A DNA stretch of 64,000 nt from Hydrogenimonas sp. (GTDB lineage Bacteria > Campylobacterota > Campylobacteria > Campylobacterales > Hydrogenimonadaceae). This document shows, in pieces, positions 36,102 through 45,645 of this stretch. The translations under genes were made by a program, and so were the position numbers. Below the pieces are notes generated by a model, which saw only the letters and a list, made by a program, of their open reading frames with translations, searched no databases and had not been told where the DNA came from. The stretch spans positions 310,001 through 374,000 of the forward strand of contig AP019005.1 in assembly GCA_003945285.1 (NCBI GenBank). The letters run 5' to 3'. The stretch's first letter is position 1; every line of letters begins with the position of its first letter.

Positions 36102-37346
36102 CTAGAGGTAGGCTCTCAACGGCTCCGGAATCAGGATGGTTCCGTCCTTTTGCTGATAGTTCTCCATTATGGCTATCAGGGTCCGCCCCACCGCCAGGCT
36201 GGAGCCGTTCAGTGTATGTACCGGCCGGTTCTTCTTCTCCTCTTTGTAGCGTATCTTCGCACGGCGCGCCTGGAACTCTCTGGTGTTGGAGATCGAGCTT
36301 ATCTCCCTGTACCTTCCCTGTCCCGGGAGCCAAACTTCAAGGTCGACGGTTTTGGCTGCGCTGAATCCCATGTCACCCGCGCAAAGAAGCATCTTTCTGT
36401 GGGGAAGTCCCAAAGAGGTGAGCAGATCTGATGCGCAGGCGACCATCTCCTCGAAGACTTCGTCGCTCTGCTCCGCCGTTGTAATAGATACCAGCTCCAC
36501 TTTGTCGAACTGGTGTTGTCGTATCATCCCCCTCGTGTCCCTGCCGGCCGATCCGGCCTCTTTTCTGAAACAGGGTGTATATGCGGTGAGTCTCAGGGGA
36601 AGATCCTCCGCCTTTAGAATTTCGTCCCTGAAGAGATTCGTCACGGGAACTTCCGCAGTGGGGATCATATAGAGATCCTCTCCTTCGATTTTAAAAAGAT
36701 CGTCGGCGAACTTCGGAAGCTGCCCGGTTCCGTACAGGGACTCCGGGTTGGCCATGAAGGGAACCCAAACCTCTTCGAAACCCCTGTTGCGGTTGAAGTC
36801 CAGCATGTAGTTGATGAGCGCCCTTTCGAGCCTGGCCCCTTCGTATCTGAGCGCACTGAAACGGCTTTTTGCGATCTTGACGCCTCTTTCGAAATCTATC
36901 CAGCCGTTCTCTTCGGCCAGCTCCCAGTGCTCTTTCGGCCTGAAATCGAATTTCGCCGGTTCGAGAATACGCTCTATCTCGACATTCTCCTCTTCGCTTT
37001 CTCCGTCCGGAACATCGGGGTCCGGAATGTTGGGTATTGTGGAGGCGAGTTCGAAAAGGCGCTCTTCAAGAAGCCTCAGCTCTTCGTTGAGTGTGGCGAT
37101 TCTCTCCTTGTTCTCGGCAACCTCTTTTTGGAGCTGTGAAATATCTTTTCCCTCTCTTTTATACTCGCCGAAAAGCCTGCTTTTTCTGTTCTGCTCCGCC
37201 TGGGCCGCTTCGACTCTTTTTTGAAGCTCTCTCTTCTCTTCGAAAACAACCTTCAGCTTTTCCAGAATCTTCTCGTCGACTCCACGCCTTTTCAGCGCGG
37301 CCGATACCGTTTCGAAATCTTTTTCAATCTGTCGGAGATCGACCAT
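36102..37346 (-). CDS. serS: Seryl-tRNA synthetase
   Basis: 414 residues. An N-terminal antiparallel coiled coil (residues about 25-105) binds the long variable arm of tRNA-Ser. The class II catalytic domain follows: [11 protein letters not shown] near 240, motif 2 [22 protein letters not shown] near 265-290, and motif 3 [19 protein letters not shown] near the end. Start ATG at 37346. The gap of 10 bp to the TPR gene suggests co-transcription. Confidence 0.97.
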   Translation of the reverse strand: MVDLRQIEKDFETVSAALKRRGVDEKILEKLKVVFEEKRELQKRVEAAQAEQNRKSRLFGEYKREGKDISQLQKEVAENKERIATLNEELRLLEERLFELASTIPNIPDPDVPDGESEEENVEIERILEPAKFDFRPKEHWELAEENGWIDFERGVKIAKSRFSALRYEGARLERALINYMLDFNRNRGFEEVWVPFMANPESLYGTGQLPKFADDLFKIEGEDLYMIPTAEVPVTNLFRDEILKAEDLPLRLTAYTPCFRKEAGSAGRDTRGMIRQHQFDKVELVSITTAEQSDEVFEEMVACASDLLTSLGLPHRKMLLCAGDMGFSAAKTVDLEVWLPGQGRYREISSISNTREFQARRAKIRYKEEKKNRPVHTLNGSSLAVGRTLIAIMENYQQKDGTILIPEPLRAYL

Positions 37347-37414
37347 CTGTATCCTTGAAAATTGGGTTCTGTTTTTTGTGTAATATCAGTATTTTACTCA
37401 AAATCTCTTTATTA

Positions 37415-38233
37415 TCAGATATTGTCGAACATATTGTATGCGGCCGCCGATACGGCTGAGGTGAAATAGACCGTCCAGATCAGAAGCAGCATTAAAAACG
37501 GAAGCAGTATCGGTATCGCAATAGTAAAGCCCATAAGGAAGCCGGCTCCGGTCAAAACGAGCATCCAGAGGGTTGCTAGTTTGAAATAGGCACCGGTAAA
37601 CGCCGCCTTCCAGAAGTTTGGGGAGAAGAACATGAAGACCGAGTTCAAAGCGTCGCCGAATGTACGCTGCTGTAGCGCGTAACCGTAAACAATCGGCCAG
37701 AGATAGCTGAAAAAGAGTGAGGTTGCAAGAATGAAGATTATGGCCGGAGTGCCGGCGTAAACGATCTGCATATAAAACTCCGATATCTGCTGGGGAGTAG
37801 CCCCGGGGCCCGGAGGGTTCTGGATATGGGTTATAACTTCGAAGCCGCCCGAGAGCCATAGAATCGCCACGGTTGCAAGAACCATTACAAGAGAAAAGAT
37901 TATGAAACCGAGATAGAAACCGGCTGCAGGTGAAAAAAAATCGAAGGTGATCGACCGTTCGGTTTCGTTTTTGATGCGCTCTTTGAACGACTCTATATCG
38001 GCACTTCCGTTCAAGCGGTCGGCCATCCAGTAGCCCATGGCGTAAAGAACGATGGATTGCAGGACCCCGAAGAAGATTCCCACTATGGGAACCAGCTGCA
38101 AAAATGCAAGTATGATAAGGGCCAAAGCCACGATCAGTGTATTTTTCCAGTTGCCGCTCATAGCTGCCCAGCTGTAATCCATAGCGCTCTTTATAGGATG
38201 GGCTGCAAGATTTTCGTCCCGGAGTATTCTCAT
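37415..38233 (-). CDS. Polytopic inner-membrane protein of unknown function
   Basis: 272 residues with about five to six hydrophobic segments (roughly 35-65, 110-135, 160-190 and two near 215-265). N-terminal RILRDENLAAHPIKSAMDYSW is polar and cytoplasmic. The arrangement recalls EI24/CysZ-like or DUF4013-like membrane proteins, but I do not recognise a firm family. The ATG at 38233 is preferred to a TTG two codons earlier. Mobile element copy A is inserted 28 bp upstream of its start, probably between its promoter and the gene. Confidence 0.6.
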   Translation of the reverse strand: MRILRDENLAAHPIKSAMDYSWAAMSGNWKNTLIVALALIILAFLQLVPIVGIFFGVLQSIVLYAMGYWMADRLNGSADIESFKERIKNETERSITFDFFSPAAGFYLGFIIFSLVMVLATVAILWLSGGFEVITHIQNPPGPGATPQQISEFYMQIVYAGTPAIIFILATSLFFSYLWPIVYGYALQQRTFGDALNSVFMFFSPNFWKAAFTGAYFKLATLWMLVLTGAGFLMGFTIAIPILLPFLMLLLIWTVYFTSAVSAAAYNMFDNI

Positions 38234-38260
38234 TTTCAAGACCTTTGGTTTAGTTGTTCA

Positions 38261-38424
38261 CTGACCTTACGCAAAATCTGCACGCCGAGCGGGATTTGCC
38301 CTGTGGGACGCTGCAAAATATCTAAAAACCGCTGACGCCTTCGGCGCCCTTTCGGGCAAGCGCGGTTTTTTGACGATATTTTTCCGCTCAAGTCCCGGGG
38401 CTGACATATTTTGCGTAAGGTCAG
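38261..38424 (+). mobile_element. CTGACC-end MITE-like element, copy A (164 bp)
   Basis: Bounded by CTGACCTTACGCAAAAT and ATTTTGCGTAAGGTCAG-type ends. The flanks TTGTTCA and TGCTTCA match at 5 of 7 positions, as expected for an old 7-bp duplication. Its interior carries ACCGCTGACGCCTTCGGCGC followed by a GCGCGGTTTTTT hairpin arm. It lacks the inner insertion seen in copy C, so it represents the basic element. Confidence 0.85.
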
Positions 38425-38470
38425 TGCTTCAGATACCGATTCTACACCAATTTAGATAAACGTTGTGTAA

Positions 38471-38534
38471 ATTCATAATCCGGAAACATAGAGGAACTCA
38501 TCACAATCATTGCAGCCATGCACTTTCGGTAAAA
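38471..38534 (-). mobile_element. Family-R element, partial copy (one arm)
   Basis: The stretch GGAAACATAGAGGAACTCAT and the following ATTGCAGCCATGCACTT match the right arm of the 18.9-kb copy in reverse orientation (GGAAACAGAGGAATTCGTC, ATTGCAGCCAAGCACTT). Similarity fades near GTAAAA, so about 60 bp survive. It lies 46 bp from the end of element copy A. Confidence 0.6.
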
Positions 38535-38549
38535 GCAACTGTGACCTAT

Positions 38550-38930
38550 CTAGCCGTAGAGCCTTTTGAAGAGAGCCATGCCGAATATCGTGGCGGTTAT
38601 GCAGAGGGCGGCGTTGAGTGTAATGTTTGCGACGGCCCGGCCCCACAAACCTCCCTGCAGCATCATAACAGTCTCCAGTGAAAAGGTCGAGAATGTTGTA
38701 AGTGCGCCCAGAAGGCCGGTTATGACCATCGCTTTTTGATGGGGTGAGACTACATTTTCGAAGTACAGTACGGCGAAACCGATTATGAAACTCCCGAGAA
38801 CATTGACGCTAAGGGTTCCGACGGGGAAGAGTGACGGGGAGAGCTTCTGTACCCACCCGCTCAGCAGATAGCGCAGTATCGCACCGGCAAATCCTCCGGC
38901 CCCTATGGCCAGCAGCAGGGAGAGCTGCAC
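38550..38930 (-). CDS. crcB: Fluoride exporter CrcB/Fluc
   Basis: 126 residues, four membrane segments. Fluc signatures: GGFAGAILRYLLS near residue 12, PVGTLSVNVLGSF near 41-53 with the conserved asparagine, and TGLLGALTTFSTFSLE near 71-86. It forms a dual-topology fluoride channel in the inner membrane. The start is GTG at 38930, overlapping the DUF190 stop by 1 bp. No fluoride riboswitch is seen; the gene is read with trpS and DUF190. Confidence 0.95.
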   Translation of the reverse strand: MQLSLLLAIGAGGFAGAILRYLLSGWVQKLSPSLFPVGTLSVNVLGSFIIGFAVLYFENVVSPHQKAMVITGLLGALTTFSTFSLETVMMLQGGLWGRAVANITLNAALCITATIFGMALFKRLYG

Positions 38931-39280
38931 TACCTCTCTCCGAAACCGGGATGTTTATAGGAGATCACCTCCACATCCGCCACTGTAACGAGCCCCTCCT
39001 CTATAACCCCGTCTACACTCTGCACGAACCCCGAGATCTTCTCTTCCGTATCTATAATCTCCACCACCAGCGGCAGTTTCTGCTTCAAAACCCACACATT
39101 GAAGGTGTGCAGCTGCGAATGTGCGCCGAAACCTGCAACCGCTTTCGTGACGGTGGCACCGGCTATTCCGCTCTCTTTCGCCCTCTTGAGAAGGACCTCC
39201 CAGAGGGGCTCTCCTTCGAATCTCTCATCATTGTCGATATATATTTTCAGAACTTTCCGTTTGCCGAGGTAGCGTTTCAC
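38930..39280 (-). CDS. DUF190 family protein
   Basis: 116 residues, small alpha/beta PII-like fold. N-terminal YLGKRKVLKIYIDNDERFEGEPLWEVLL and central GATVTKAVAGFGAHSQLHT are typical of DUF190, commonly encoded beside crcB. A regulatory or accessory role in fluoride export is often suggested but not proven. The start is GTG at 39280 in a GTGA overlap with the trpS stop. Confidence 0.88.
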   Translation of the reverse strand: MKRYLGKRKVLKIYIDNDERFEGEPLWEVLLKRAKESGIAGATVTKAVAGFGAHSQLHTFNVWVLKQKLPLVVEIIDTEEKISGFVQSVDGVIEEGLVTVADVEVISYKHPGFGER

Positions 39281-40275
39281 TTTCCGTTCCAGCCTGTACA
39301 GGATATTTCGAAGACTGCGTCGTTCACACGCTTCATAGTGGCCCCGGCCTCTCTCTGCGCCGCTTCGTTGCCTCTTATCATGATCTCTTCGATCTTCTCA
39401 TCGTCCAGAGAGGCTCTACGCTCCCGCATCGGTTCAAGAAGCCGTTCGATACTGGCCGCGCAGATCTTTTTGCAATCTACGCACCCTATTGTCCCGGCAC
39501 GGCAGTCTGCATCTATCTTCTGAACCGTGGTGTCTTCCGTAAGCGCTTTGTGGTAGTCGAATATCAGGCATACATCGGGATCGCCCGGGTCGTTGCGGCG
39601 TACGCGCTGCGGGTCTGTCTTCGCCCCCCTGAGTTTCTGCCAGACCTCATCCGGAGTGTCGCTCAGGTAGATCGCATTGTTGTAGCTTTTGCTCATTTTG
39701 CGTCCGTCGAGCCCGGGCAGCCTGGAAGCGGGCGCCAGTATCTCTTTCGGCTCGGTGAATATTTCGCAGCCGAAAAGGTGGTGGAACCTTCTGACGATCT
39801 CACGCGCAATTTCTAGGTGCGGCTTCTGGTCTTCTCCGATGGGAACGGCGTCGGCGTTGTAGATTACTATATCGGCCGCCTGAAGTACCGGATAGGTCAG
39901 AAACCCGGCGGTATGTATCTCTTTGTGCCGCATCTGCTCCAGCTGGTCTTTGTAGGTCGGGTTCCTCTCCAGCCACCCCAGTGGCGTAATCATGTTCAGC
40001 AGTACATACAGTTCCGCATGCTGTTTTACCGCACTCTGAACAAACAGTGTAGTCCGTTCGGGGTCGATACCTGCCGCGATCCACTCTTTCACCAGGTCCC
40101 GTCCCAGGACTTTCAGGTTGAGCTTCTCTTCGTAGCTTGTCGAAAGGGCATGCCAGTCGGCGACAAAAAAGCGGCAGTCGTTCTTCTCCTGCAGCTCGAT
40201 CCAGTTTTTCAAAACACCTAGGTAGTGGCCAAGGTGAAGTTTTCCCGTCGGTCGCATACCGCTAACGATTCGCAT
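39277..40275 (-). CDS. trpS: Tryptophanyl-tRNA synthetase
   Basis: 332 residues, class Ic. HIGH-type motif KLHLGHYLG near residue 12-20, KMSKS near residue 188, and the tryptophan-site region between them. The frame is open to 40305, but the ATG at 40275 (M-R-I-V-S-G-M-R-P-T-G) with AAGGAC upstream gives the normal start. It is the first gene of trpS-DUF190-crcB and divergent from the DUF6394 gene. Confidence 0.96.
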   Translation of the reverse strand: MRIVSGMRPTGKLHLGHYLGVLKNWIELQEKNDCRFFVADWHALSTSYEEKLNLKVLGRDLVKEWIAAGIDPERTTLFVQSAVKQHAELYVLLNMITPLGWLERNPTYKDQLEQMRHKEIHTAGFLTYPVLQAADIVIYNADAVPIGEDQKPHLEIAREIVRRFHHLFGCEIFTEPKEILAPASRLPGLDGRKMSKSYNNAIYLSDTPDEVWQKLRGAKTDPQRVRRNDPGDPDVCLIFDYHKALTEDTTVQKIDADCRAGTIGCVDCKKICAASIERLLEPMRERRASLDDEKIEEIMIRGNEAAQREAGATMKRVNDAVFEISCTGWNGK

Positions 40276-40422
40276 AATCTCAAGTCCTTCTCGATTTTCG
40301 GGCAATTATACCCGATCATCATTTTAGTGCGGTTTAATCGACATACTAATACAATTCAGGTAGATTCGATCGGAGCGGCAGAGTTTGACTCTTCAACGAA
40401 ATATCCTACAAAAAGGTTGCAG

Positions 40423-40800
40423 ATGAATTTGGAGAAGGTGATTTCGGGATTTTTCATCATCCTGGCGCTTACAATGAACTTCGGTTTTTTCTACGGTGAC
40501 CCCACTGTGCTGGAGCAGCACAACCGTTATGAACTTTTCGTCGCGATCATAGTCAACCTCATAGCGACGATCTACAAGCTCGGAGACAAGACCCACCTGG
40601 GGGCGGTGCTTCTTGCTACCAGTCTCGTCGCCGATATACAGCTTATAGCCGCGGCTTCCGTTTGGGCTCTCGGTGAGTATGTGACGGGATTGAATACCGA
40701 AACCGTCACGGCGATAGTTTCACTCTCGGGAGGCGCCCTTCTGGCCAACATCGTTTCGGTCGTGCTCTTTACCGGGGATGTGCTGAAGTCAAAGAGGTAG
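40423..40800 (+). CDS. DUF6394-like small membrane protein
   Basis: 125 residues with three to four membrane segments: residues about 8-25, 34-52, 60-85 and 100-118. EQHNRYELFVAIIVNLIATIYKLGDKTHLGA is the most distinctive stretch. I recall DUF6394 as the name for such proteins in Campylobacterota. The ATG at 40423 has AAAAGG upstream; the longer frame from 40225 runs into the trpS 5' end. The potassium channel gene follows after 6 bp, so this could be an accessory subunit of the channel (inference). Confidence 0.7.
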   Translation: MNLEKVISGFFIILALTMNFGFFYGDPTVLEQHNRYELFVAIIVNLIATIYKLGDKTHLGAVLLATSLVADIQLIAAASVWALGEYVTGLNTETVTAIVSLSGGALLANIVSVVLFTGDVLKSKR

Positions 40801-40806
40801 AGTCAG

Positions 40807-42516
40807 TTGCGCAACAATTCGCTATATCTGATCATAAAGCGGATGCGTACACCGATGTACGTGCTGATCGCTACCTTTTCCATCTCCATTCTCGGGATGG
40901 TTCTCATTCCCGGGGTGGATGACCAGGGGAGGGAGTACCACCTAAGCTTCTTCGACGCCTTCTACTTCGTATCCTATATGGCTACAACCATCGGTTTCGG
41001 TGAGAGCCCCTACCAGTTTACCTATCCCCAGAAGCTGTGGGTGGGATTTACAATCTATCTTACCGTCATAGGTTGGCTCTATGCCATCGGTTCGATCATC
41101 ACGCTGGTGCAGGACAGGGTGCTGGCCGCACAGATCGCCCTTGCGCAGTTTCAGCGTAAAATAAAGAAGATGGACGAACCCTTCATAATCTTCGTAGGCT
41201 ACAACTCTATGACGAAAGCCATAATAGACAAGCTGACCCAGGAGGGGATACGCAGTGTCATCATAGAGAAGAACGAAGAGAAGATAAAGCTGCTTGCGCT
41301 GGAGAACTACTCTATCGAGGTTCCGGCGCTGGTGGGCGACATAAGGGACCCCAACGTATTCAGAACCGCCGGAATACACAAGCACAACTGCAGGGCGGTA
41401 GTGTCGCTGTTCAACGACGATGTGATGAACCTTCATGTTGCCCTGTCGGCGAAGCTGATGAACAAGCATGTGACGGTCATAGTCGAAGCTACGGAGGAGG
41501 AGTATGCGCAGAACCTCAAAACCATCGGTGCCGATATCGTGGAAAACCCTTTCAAGATCATCGCGAAGAGGATCTACCTCTCTTTGAAATCACCCTCTCT
41601 GCTGATGCTGGAGCAGTGGGTCTACGGCGACCCGCTTGTTTTGAGGAAAAAGGACAGGCTGCCCAAGGAGGGGAAATATATAGTATGCGGATACGGCAGG
41701 ATGGGTACGGCGCTCGAAGTGGGCCTGAAAAGGGCCGGTATAGACTACATCTTCATAGAGGCGAGCCCGGAGAAAGCGGCGAAGGCCAAGCGCGGAGAGA
41801 AGGTTATGGTAGGTGATGCAGACGATAAGAAGATGCTTCTCAAAGCCGATGTGCAGGAGGCCGCCTGTATCATTGCAGCTACTAAAGATGACCTGCTCAA
41901 CCTCTCTATCATAATGGCCGCGAAGAGAATAAACCCGGATATATACACTGTCGCCAGGGAGAACAGGATCAACGATGCGGTGGTATTCAAAGCGGCCAAG
42001 ATAGACAGGGTGATAACCATAGAGACATTGATGGTGAAGAAGACATACAACACTATCGCACGGCCGCTTGCCGACCGCTTTATACGCCTGATCAGCTACC
42101 GCGGCGAGGAGTGGGGCAGACGGGTTGTAGAGAGTTTGAAAAGAAATATAGGAAACAATCCCGAAACCTACGAAACGGTGATAGACGAGAACCATGCATA
42201 TGCACTCGTGCGGCACATGAGGCTCAACGGTGAGGTGACCTACGAAGTTCTGACACGAAGAAGGGATGACTGGAGAAAGCGGAATCCTCTGCTTATACTC
42301 TATATACGCAGGGGTGATGATGAGATGCTTCTGCCCGATCCTTCTTTGACCATACAGTTGGAAGACAGGGTGCTTGTCGCCGGAGACAGGGACTCTTTCG
42401 ATGATATGGAGTATATTATGGAGAATATACACGAGCTTAGTTACGTACTTGACGGCAAAGAGTGTCAGCAGTCCATTTTAAACAGGCTGCTCTTCGGCCG
42501 GGGGGAGCCCTGCTAG
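40807..42516 (+). CDS. Potassium channel with two RCK (TrkA-N) domains
   Basis: 569 residues. Two membrane helices (about 20-40 and 85-110) flank a pore loop with the filter TIGFGE near residue 62. RCK domain 1 starts at IIFVGYNSMTKAI near 130 (degenerate glycine motif); RCK domain 2 starts at YIVCGYGRMGTAL near 292; a TrkA-C-like domain ends the chain (PSLTIQLEDRVLVAGD). Tandem RCKs on one chain suggest a tetramer with an eight-domain gating ring. The start is TTG at 40807. It overlaps the convergent der gene by 4 bp. Ligand and ion preference are inferred from the family. Confidence 0.88.
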   Translation: MRNNSLYLIIKRMRTPMYVLIATFSISILGMVLIPGVDDQGREYHLSFFDAFYFVSYMATTIGFGESPYQFTYPQKLWVGFTIYLTVIGWLYAIGSIITLVQDRVLAAQIALAQFQRKIKKMDEPFIIFVGYNSMTKAIIDKLTQEGIRSVIIEKNEEKIKLLALENYSIEVPALVGDIRDPNVFRTAGIHKHNCRAVVSLFNDDVMNLHVALSAKLMNKHVTVIVEATEEEYAQNLKTIGADIVENPFKIIAKRIYLSLKSPSLLMLEQWVYGDPLVLRKKDRLPKEGKYIVCGYGRMGTALEVGLKRAGIDYIFIEASPEKAAKAKRGEKVMVGDADDKKMLLKADVQEAACIIAATKDDLLNLSIIMAAKRINPDIYTVARENRINDAVVFKAAKIDRVITIETLMVKKTYNTIARPLADRFIRLISYRGEEWGRRVVESLKRNIGNNPETYETVIDENHAYALVRHMRLNGEVTYEVLTRRRDDWRKRNPLLILYIRRGDDEMLLPDPSLTIQLEDRVLVAGDRDSFDDMEYIMENIHELSYVLDGKECQQSILNRLLFGRGEPC

Positions 42517-43907
42517 AGGCTCTTTTGTTCCTCTTCCTCCTCCCTTTCGCCCCGCTTTTTCGGTACGAGAATGACCGGTGTGCCTTCAAGTTCGAAGCGA
42601 TCACGCAACCGGTTTGTCAAGTAGCGGATGTAACTGAAGTGAATTCCCTGCGGCCGGTTTGAGATAAGCGCTATCTTGGGCGGTTTTATAGCGTATTGGG
42701 AAGCGAAAAGAATATTGACCGGCCTCCCTTTGTGGCTTGGAATATGGTGCTTGATCGTGGCCTCTTTGATAACTTCGTTCAGCTCTCTGGTCGGTATGTG
42801 CCTTGTGTAGTTTTCGAAGACTTTCAGGATCATGTCGAAAATTTTGTGGACCCTCTTTTTCGATTTGGCCGAGACGGTTATGACGGGTGCCCATGAGAGA
42901 AACTTGAAGCGGTATCTGAGCTCCTCCACTATCTCTTCATAGCTTCCGAGCGCCTCATCCCACTTGTTCAGAACTATGATGCAGCCGAGCTTGAACTCGT
43001 CTACGAGACCAGCTATCTTCTCGTCCAGTTCACTCAGCGGTACACTTGCGTCAAGGACCAGCAGAGCTATGTCTGCGCGTTCGAGCATCTGGCGTGTGCG
43101 TCCGAGTGCGTAACGTTCGATTCCCTGTATCTTGCCGCGTCTGCGCAGTCCGGCCGTATCTACGAATGTGACACTCTTCTCGCCTACTATCATCCTCTCG
43201 TCCACAGGATCTATCGTAGTTCCCGCCACTTCGCTCACTACCGCTCTTTCGCTCCCGAGCAGGGCGTTGAGCAGGGAGCTTTTCCCGACATTGGTGCGAC
43301 CGATTATCGCCACCCCGATTTCACTCAGATCCTCATCCTCCTGCAGTGTTCCGCTTTCGTCGAACATCTCTATGAGATTTTCGAGAGCGTCAGCCTCCTC
43401 TGTATAGAGTTGTGCGACAGGCTCTTCCAGATGGCTCTTTACCCACTCGATCAGCTGCCCGATGCGCCTGTTGTGTGAAACGGAGACCGAAAACATATCT
43501 TTGGCTCCGAATTCACTGAACTCCCAGGCCCGCTCCTCCTCTTTGTCGTTGTCGATCTTGTTGACCACGAGTGCTATGGGCCTGCCCAGTCTCTGGAGTT
43601 TGTAGAAGAGATCTCTGTCGCGCTCATCCGGCAGTTTTTTCCCGTCGACCATATAGAGAATGATATCTGCCTCTTTGGCGGCTTCTATAGCCTTGTTCTT
43701 GACGCTTCTGAAGAGTTCTGAGCTCTCGTCGATACCGCCGGTATCGAGAATCTCGGCCTCTTTGCCGTCGAAGTCGATGAACTCCTTTTTTACATCCCTG
43801 GTGGTACCGGCGATATCCGAAGTGATCGCTATACGCCTTCTGGCCAGACGGTTGAAAAGGGAGCTTTTCCCTACGTTGGGCTGCCCCAGTATCGCTATTT
43901 TTTTCAT
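42513..43907 (-). CDS. der: Ribosome biogenesis GTPase Der (EngA)
   Basis: 464 residues with two GTPase domains in tandem, unique to Der. G1 motifs GQPNVGKSS near residue 8 and GRTNVGKSS near 204; G3 DTGGI and DTAGL; G4 NKID and NKWD; C-terminal KH-like domain (residues about 380-450) and a charged tail (KKRGEREEEEEQKS). It is needed for 50S assembly. Start ATG at 43907; converges with the channel gene. Confidence 0.97.
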   Translation of the reverse strand: MKKIAILGQPNVGKSSLFNRLARRRIAITSDIAGTTRDVKKEFIDFDGKEAEILDTGGIDESSELFRSVKNKAIEAAKEADIILYMVDGKKLPDERDRDLFYKLQRLGRPIALVVNKIDNDKEEERAWEFSEFGAKDMFSVSVSHNRRIGQLIEWVKSHLEEPVAQLYTEEADALENLIEMFDESGTLQEDEDLSEIGVAIIGRTNVGKSSLLNALLGSERAVVSEVAGTTIDPVDERMIVGEKSVTFVDTAGLRRRGKIQGIERYALGRTRQMLERADIALLVLDASVPLSELDEKIAGLVDEFKLGCIIVLNKWDEALGSYEEIVEELRYRFKFLSWAPVITVSAKSKKRVHKIFDMILKVFENYTRHIPTRELNEVIKEATIKHHIPSHKGRPVNILFASQYAIKPPKIALISNRPQGIHFSYIRYLTNRLRDRFELEGTPVILVPKKRGEREEEEEQKSL

Positions 43908-43983
43908 ATCCCTCTTTGGTTCACAGTAATTTACTATGATTTTATCGAAAATGTGATTAAATTAACCAGCGAAAGGATACCTC

Positions 43984-44730
43984 ATGAAGAAGTTGATATT
44001 TATACTCGCTCTGTTCGGTGTTGCGGCTTTTGCGGAGATGATACATGCAACCTATAAAATCGAGTATGGTATTTTCGGAAAAATGGGGGTTGCGGATGCC
44101 TATTTGACCGAAAAGGAGGGAGAGTACGAGATCAAGATGGTTGCAAAGGCGACAGGGCTCGCCAAAGTGCTGAGCGGAGGACGTGTGGAGGTTTACGGCA
44201 GCAGGGGACGCATCGTCGACGGAAAACTTATGCCTAAGACTTTTACGAAAGATATCAGACGCTCCGGAAAACGTCGTATAAAGGTCTACACTTTCGACCA
44301 TAATGCCAAAAGAGTGGTCTTTCATGAGGAGAACTACCGCGACGGGAAGCTGAAAGACGAAAAGAACGAAACGCTTCCCTATTATGCCGAAAACGATATT
44401 CTATCGCTATATTTCAATATCAGGAATATCATCGGGGAGTGCAACGAGCCTTTTGCGAAAGATCTGAAGGCGGTGGGTGCCGAGAAAAAGACGGGACGGG
44501 TGAGAGTAGAAACCGTTACCGGCGGTGAGAGAGACAGGCTTAAAAGGAGCCTGGGTGATGAGCCCTGTTATCTGAAGGTGACGATTTTTCAGAAACTCTT
44601 CGGATCGAAAGGGGGAGAACTCTATCTCTCTTTGAACAGGGAGTTCATAGTGCAGAAGGCACTCTTGAAAGATGTCATAATGTTCGGTGATATACGCGGC
44701 AAGATTATAGGTTTCGAAGAGAAGAGATAG
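43984..44730 (+). CDS. DUF3108 periplasmic protein
   Basis: 248 residues. A signal peptide (MKKLIFILALFGVAAFA) is followed by a beta-rich domain with ATYKIEYGIFGKMGVADAYL, DGKLMPKTFTKDI, and LYFNIRNIIGEC, as in DUF3108 proteins, predicted envelope proteins of unknown role. The next gene starts within 20 bp of its stop. Confidence 0.75.
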   Translation: MKKLIFILALFGVAAFAEMIHATYKIEYGIFGKMGVADAYLTEKEGEYEIKMVAKATGLAKVLSGGRVEVYGSRGRIVDGKLMPKTFTKDIRRSGKRRIKVYTFDHNAKRVVFHEENYRDGKLKDEKNETLPYYAENDILSLYFNIRNIIGECNEPFAKDLKAVGAEKKTGRVRVETVTGGERDRLKRSLGDEPCYLKVTIFQKLFGSKGGELYLSLNREFIVQKALLKDVIMFGDIRGKIIGFEEKR

Positions 44731-44748
44731 AGGGGTTTGAGAGAACGT

Positions 44749-45645
44749 ATGAGCCGGATAGACGCCGGCATAAGGTATATGCTTTTTGCCTCCTTCATGT
44801 TCGCCCTGATGGGGGTTTTCGCAAAACTACTGAGTCAGACCATGCCCTCTTTGGAGGTGGTCTTTTTCAGAAACATCTTCGGTGTCATCTTCATAGCGGC
44901 CACTCTTGTCAAGAGACCCATGAAGCATACGGGCGGAAAGGGATGGCTCCTCTTTTTCCGCGGGATGATGGGCTTTCTTGCCCTTTTGGCATTTTTTTAC
45001 AATATTGCGCACATACCTCTCGGCGACGCTATGACCTACTCCAAGACATCCCCTATCTTTACGGCCCTCTTCGCATGGATACTTCTGAAAGAGAGATTGG
45101 GAACTGTCGGGTGGACGGCTCTGTTTCTGGGGTTCGTCGGAATTCTCTTTATTGCCAGGCCAACCGGCCTCATACTCGACAAAACCGCATGGTTGGGCAT
45201 CTTCAGCGGAGCCGGTGCCGCTTTGGCCTATACCGCGGTAAGGGAGCTGAGAAACTACTACGACACAAGGGCGATAGTTCTCTCCTTTATGGTCATCGGA
45301 ACGGTCGGGCCGCTGATACTTATGGCCATCTCTCCATATGTCGATATTCCGGAGCTCGATATGCTTTTCGGCGAATTTGTCATCCCCCCTGCCGGGATAT
45401 GGCACTATATCGTACTTATGGGAGTTTTTGCGACGCTGGCACAGTTTTATATGACCAAGGCGTACGGGGTTGCCAGGGCGGGAGTGGTCGGAGCCGTAAG
45501 TTACAGCAATATACTCTTTTCTATACTCCTGGGCCTCTTTATAGGGGATCCACTGCCGGACCTGTCGACATGGATCGGCATAGCGCTCATCGTAGTTGCG
45601 GGAGTAGCTGTGGCGGCCGCCAGGGAGGGCAGAAGCGGGTCTTGA
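44749..45645 (+). CDS. EamA/DMT family transporter
   Basis: About 298 residues, ten membrane segments in two EamA repeats. Typical repeat motifs: VFFRNIFGVIFIAATL, YSKTSPIFTALFAWILLKERL near residue 100, and the second copy AGVVGAVSYSNILFSILLGL near 245. DMT exporters move small metabolites or amino acids across the inner membrane; the substrate is unknown. The ATG at 44749 is used; a TTG at 44737 in frame is the alternative. A 269-bp gap without a convincing gene follows. Confidence 0.88.
   Translation: MSRIDAGIRYMLFASFMFALMGVFAKLLSQTMPSLEVVFFRNIFGVIFIAATLVKRPMKHTGGKGWLLFFRGMMGFLALLAFFYNIAHIPLGDAMTYSKTSPIFTALFAWILLKERLGTVGWTALFLGFVGILFIARPTGLILDKTAWLGIFSGAGAALAYTAVRELRNYYDTRAIVLSFMVIGTVGPLILMAISPYVDIPELDMLFGEFVIPPAGIWHYIVLMGVFATLAQFYMTKAYGVARAGVVGAVSYSNILFSILLGLFIGDPLPDLSTWIGIALIVVAGVAVAAAREGRSGS

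Noticed and set aside
38425-38549. Fluoride riboswitch near crcB
   Set aside because: crcB is the last gene of a trpS-led operon on the minus strand, and no fluoride-aptamer core is seen before trpS or crcB. This gap holds a family-R fragment instead.
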